Shown here one piece after another: positions 61,161 to 64,000 of a stretch of 64,000 bases of DNA (within the stretch, counting starts at the first letter, position 1; the number at the start of each line of letters is the position of its first letter). The stretch is from the NCBI RefSeq assembly GCF_013364215.1, contig NZ_CP054923.1:1240001-1304000 (forward strand). The letters are read 5' to 3'. The notes below the pieces were generated by a model that saw nothing but the letters and a program-made list of their open reading frames with translations, was not told the DNA's origin and made no database searches. The stretch is from Verrucosispora sp. NA02020 (GTDB lineage Bacteria; Actinomycetota; Actinomycetes; Mycobacteriales; Micromonosporaceae). The translations under genes and the position numbers were made by a program.

Positions 61161-62249
61161 TCAGAGGGCCAGGGAGGCGGCGGCGGTGGTGGCCGGCGGT
61201 GGGGGGAGGAGTTGGGAGGGGACGTGGTGGGCCGCGAGGGCGGTCCGCAGCTTCTGCACGTCGGTGCCGAACCGGACCAGCTGCACCGGGCCGACCGGGG
61301 TGGGCGGGGAGCACAGCACCAGTCCGGTGGCGCGGCCCGGCCAGCCGGGCACGGTGTTGACCAGTCCGGCGCGTACGTCGTCGTCGACGACCTGGGTGAA
61401 CACGGTGCCGGGGGCGACGACGTCGATGACCGAGGCGATCGCCGCGGCGACCACCGCCGGATCGGGGCGGGACTCGCCGGGGCGGTCCGGCAGGTGTGCG
61501 GCGTCGGCCAGCCCGGCCGCCCGGGCCTCGGCGGTGCCGAGCGAGAAGAGGTCCATCGAGGCGTCCCGCACCAGCACCCGGGCGCCGTCGCCGTCGTCGT
61601 CCTGCCCCGCGGTGAGGTAGCCCCGGACCACCGCGACCGGCATCTGGTCGCACTTGCCCTTGATCAGTTCGCCCGCGCCGGCCAACTCGTCGACCACGGC
61701 CATCTGGGTCAGCACCAGCTCGTTGCCGTACGGGTCGACCTCGCCCCGGTGGTCCCGGATCGCGTCCATCCCGGCCACGCCGAGGGCCACGTCGGTGAGC
61801 CCGTTGCGCCACGGCCGACCCATGGTGTCGCTGATGATCACGGCGACGTTCACGCCGCTGTGGGCCCGCAGGCCGGCGCGGAGTGCGCGGGCCGAGGCGT
61901 CCGGGTCCTCCGGGAGCAGCACCAGCCGGGTCTTGTCGACGTTCGAGGCGTCGATGCCGGCCGCCGCCATCACGAAGCCGTGCCGGGTCTGCACGATCCG
62001 GGTCGGGCCGCGTGACGCCACCACCCGGACCGTCTCCGAGGCCAGCACCTCGTCGCGGGCGGCCTGCCGGTCCGGGCCGTCGGCGGGTACGTCCACCAGC
62101 CGCCCCTCCGCCTTCGAGACGATCTTGCTGGTCACCACCAGCACGTCGCCGTCGCGCAGCCAGGGTGCCGCGCCTCCGATCAGTGCCGCCAGGTCGTCGC
62201 CCTCGGTCACGTGGCCGATGCCCGGCACCGGCAGGATCTCCAGTCTCAC
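61161..62249 (-). CDS. fbiB: Coenzyme F420-0:L-glutamate ligase
   Basis: 362 residues. The CofE-type ligase domain fills about 1-240 ([85 protein letters not shown]). A C-terminal region of about 120 residues replaces the nitroreductase-like domain of mycobacterial FbiB and is short, so dehydro-F420 reduction may be done elsewhere. It adds glutamates to F420-0. GTG 62249 overlaps the fbiA stop by 4 bp. Confidence 0.9.
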   Translation of the reverse strand: MRLEILPVPGIGHVTEGDDLAALIGGAAPWLRDGDVLVVTSKIVSKAEGRLVDVPADGPDRQAARDEVLASETVRVVASRGPTRIVQTRHGFVMAAAGIDASNVDKTRLVLLPEDPDASARALRAGLRAHSGVNVAVIISDTMGRPWRNGLTDVALGVAGMDAIRDHRGEVDPYGNELVLTQMAVVDELAGAGELIKGKCDQMPVAVVRGYLTAGQDDDGDGARVLVRDASMDLFSLGTAEARAAGLADAAHLPDRPGESRPDPAVVAAAIASVIDVVAPGTVFTQVVDDDVRAGLVNTVPGWPGRATGLVLCSPPTPVGPVQLVRFGTDVQKLRTALAAHHVPSQLLPPPPATTAAASLAL

Positions 62250-63214
62250 GTCAACTCCACCGCGGCGCGGACCATCGCCGCCGTCGCCGCCTCGTCGGTC
62301 ATCCGTAGCGGCACCGCGCGTACCGTCACGTCCGGCACCACCGTGTCCGCATCCTCCTCGGCGACCAGCCATCCGTCGAGCAGGCCGCCGTAGGCCCGGC
62401 TCCCGTACAGCCCGCCGACCCCGGCGGCGGTGCACGGCACACCGACCACCGAGAGGCACCGGTCCGCCATGCCGCGTACCGGCGCGCCACCGATGATCGG
62501 CGACACCCCGACCACCGGGGCCGGACCGCCGGTCAGCGCCGCCCGCACGCCCGGTACGGCGAGGATCGGCGCGATGCTGACCACCGGGTTGCTCGGTGCC
62601 ACCAGCACCACGTCGGCGTCGGCGATCGCCTCCGTCACGCCGGGCGCCGGCTTCGCGGCCTCCGCACCGACGAAGACGAACCGGTGCGTCGGCACCTGGG
62701 CGCGGTACCGGATCCACCACTCCTGGAAGTGGATCGCCCGCTGCCCGTCGGTGCCGTCGCCGGCCTCGTCGGGCGGGGTCACCACGACGTGCGTCTCCAG
62801 GCGGTCGTCGGTCGCCGGCAGCAGGCGTACGCCGGGCTGCCAGCGGGTCGCCAACGCGTCGGTCACCTGGTGCAGCGGGTACCCGGCGTCGAGCATGGTG
62901 GTGCGTACCAGATGGGTGGCCAGGTCCTTGTCGCCGAGCCCGAACCAGCTCGGCTCGGCACCGTACGCGGCCAACTCGGTCTTGACCGTCCAGCTCTCGC
63001 CGGTACGACCCCAGCCGCGCTCGGGGTCCGCCCCGCCGCCGAGGGTGTACATGACGCTGTCCAGGTCCGGGCAGACCCGGAGCCCGTGCAGGCGAAGATC
63101 GTCGCCGACGTTGACCACGGCGGTCACCTCGGCACCCACCTCACGGGCGTACGCACGCACCCCGAGCAGGAACCGGGCACCCCCGATTCCGCCGGTCAGA
63201 ACCACGACACGCAT
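62246..63214 (-). CDS. fbiA: 2-phospho-L-lactate transferase (F420 biosynthesis)
   Basis: 322 residues: [73 protein letters not shown] and [20 protein letters not shown] are diagnostic for CofD/FbiA. It joins the phosphoenolpyruvyl/lactyl moiety to Fo to make (dehydro)F420-0. First gene of the fbiA-fbiB pair. F420 made here could serve LLM enzymes in the window. Confidence 0.95.
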   Translation of the reverse strand: MRVVVLTGGIGGARFLLGVRAYAREVGAEVTAVVNVGDDLRLHGLRVCPDLDSVMYTLGGGADPERGWGRTGESWTVKTELAAYGAEPSWFGLGDKDLATHLVRTTMLDAGYPLHQVTDALATRWQPGVRLLPATDDRLETHVVVTPPDEAGDGTDGQRAIHFQEWWIRYRAQVPTHRFVFVGAEAAKPAPGVTEAIADADVVLVAPSNPVVSIAPILAVPGVRAALTGGPAPVVGVSPIIGGAPVRGMADRCLSVVGVPCTAAGVGGLYGSRAYGGLLDGWLVAEEDADTVVPDVTVRAVPLRMTDEAATAAMVRAAVELT

Positions 63215-63312
63215 CAGCCCATCCTCGCCTACGTGACGCCTCCGTCGGCCAGTCGTCCGGGGAGACTAGGCTCACGTCGGCACCTGTCCGCTTTCGCCCC
63301 CAGGGAGAGTCC

Positions 63313-64000
63313 GTGACCAGCCCCGTGGAGCAACCGCCCACCGAACCGACCCCGGCCCGTCAGGTGACCGGGCCGCTTCGGGAACTCGTCGCCCTCGTGC
63401 TCCTGGGCGCGAACGCCGTCTTCCTCTTCGTCGCGCTGATCCGGTTGGTCACCCCGCAGGGTGCCTACAGCACGGTGACCGGCCGGGCGGGCAGCGCGTT
63501 CTTCGCCTTCGTCGGGCTGGAGGCGATCGTCCTGCCGCTGCTGGCGGTGCTGCTCGCAACCCACCTCGCCCCGGTGGTCGGCAAGGCGAAGCTGATCACG
63601 CAGGTGGCCCTGGTCGAGTACGCGGTCAGCGTCGTGCTCGGCGGCCTGACGCTGCTGATCTGGACGGTCGGCCGGCTGGCCGAGGCACAGATCTTCGACG
63701 CCCTGACCGGCGTCCTCGTCCGGGCGGCCTGGGTGGCGTTGTTCGGTGCGGCGGCGTACGTGGTCTGGACCGTCTGGCGGCGGCTCTACCACGTGCCCAA
63801 GCCCAAGCAGGAGCCCGGACTGTACGGCAGCCCGCAGCAGGGCTGGGCCCCGCAGGGCAACCCGGGGCAGCCCGGTGGCTACCCGGGTGGGTGGCAGCAG
63901 CAGCCCGGTCCGGGTGGCGGTTGGTCCGGTGGCGAGCAGTCCGGCGGATACCCCGGCCAGGTCGGCTACCCGGGCGCGGGTCAGCCCGGCGGTTACCCCG
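63313..64000 (+). CDS. Membrane protein with Pro/Gly/Gln-rich tail, truncated by the window edge
   Basis: The frame opens at GTG 63313 (VTSPVEQPPTEPTPARQVTG, AGGGAGAG upstream) and is still open at 64000, 229 codons visible. Four hydrophobic spans occur at about 25-45, 60-85, 95-118 and 130-152, then a tail rich in GYPG, QQP and GGW. The family is not recognised. Tails of this kind are common in actinomycete membrane proteins. Divergent from fbiA by 98 bp. Confidence 0.75.
   Translation, partial: MTSPVEQPPTEPTPARQVTGPLRELVALVLLGANAVFLFVALIRLVTPQGAYSTVTGRAGSAFFAFVGLEAIVLPLLAVLLATHLAPVVGKAKLITQVALVEYAVSVVLGGLTLLIWTVGRLAEAQIFDALTGVLVRAAWVALFGAAAYVVWTVWRRLYHVPKPKQEPGLYGSPQQGWAPQGNPGQPGGYPGGWQQQPGPGGGWSGGEQSGGYPGQVGYPGAGQPGGYP

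Noticed and set aside
1..64000. CRISPR arrays, tRNA or rRNA genes, insertion sequences, phage attachment sites
   Set aside because: No regularly spaced repeats, cloverleaf-like segments, rRNA signatures, transposase or integrase motifs were found on either strand.

Overview
The window is high-GC DNA with actinomycete gene style: GTG starts, 4-bp start/stop overlaps, SARP regulators, coenzyme F420 synthesis genes and a TIGR03089 protein. Gene content and two related intergenic palindromes point to Micromonosporaceae (Micromonospora or Salinispora-like). This placement is inferred from content, not from a marker gene. No rRNA, tRNA, CRISPR array or transposase was seen.

Region 1 (about 0.2-15.7 kb) is a compact type II polyketide locus. 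It holds a didomain aromatase/cyclase, ACP, chain-length factor, ketosynthase alpha, an acyltransferase and a KSIII-like protein with Ser in place of the nucleophilic Cys (DpsC-like, suggesting a non-acetate starter). It also holds two SARP regulators, a ketoreductase-type SDR, a metallo-beta-lactamase-fold protein and a SnoaL-like protein. A SARP-headed leftward run adds an APH-like kinase, a flavin reductase, a luciferase-like monooxygenase (LLM) and a polar amino-acid ABC importer. A three-repeat SARP-type operator lies between the acyltransferase and KSIII genes.

Region 2 (15.9-23.6 kb) carries an oligopeptide/nickel-type ABC importer, in which one permease is fused to one ATPase through a repetitive linker, then an MFS carrier and a MOSC protein.

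Region 3 (23.7-52.3 kb) is a catabolic island for CoA thioesters. It has four AMP-forming acyl-CoA ligases, a paired acyl-CoA dehydrogenase, a stand-alone acyl-CoA dehydrogenase, two crotonases, a MaoC hydratase, an SDR dehydrogenase, a thiolase next to a DUF35 protein, four LLM enzymes, a flavin reductase, three VOC proteins, an MBL hydrolase and a full peptide-type ABC importer. An 18-bp operator-like motif recurs at five positions across four intergenic regions and reaches nearly every transcription unit of the island, which suggests one regulon under a repressor encoded elsewhere. The last acyl-CoA dehydrogenase gene carries an exact 626-bp tandem duplication.

Region 4 (52.3-64 kb) looks like core chromosome: a small membrane protein, an acyl-CoA thioesterase, acetoacetyl-CoA synthetase, a structured GC-skewed intergenic tract, a TIGR03089 protein, a glycosyltransferase, mannose-1-phosphate guanylyltransferase, a NUDIX hydrolase, an ArsR-type regulator, the F420 genes fbiB and fbiA, and the start of a membrane protein running off the right edge.
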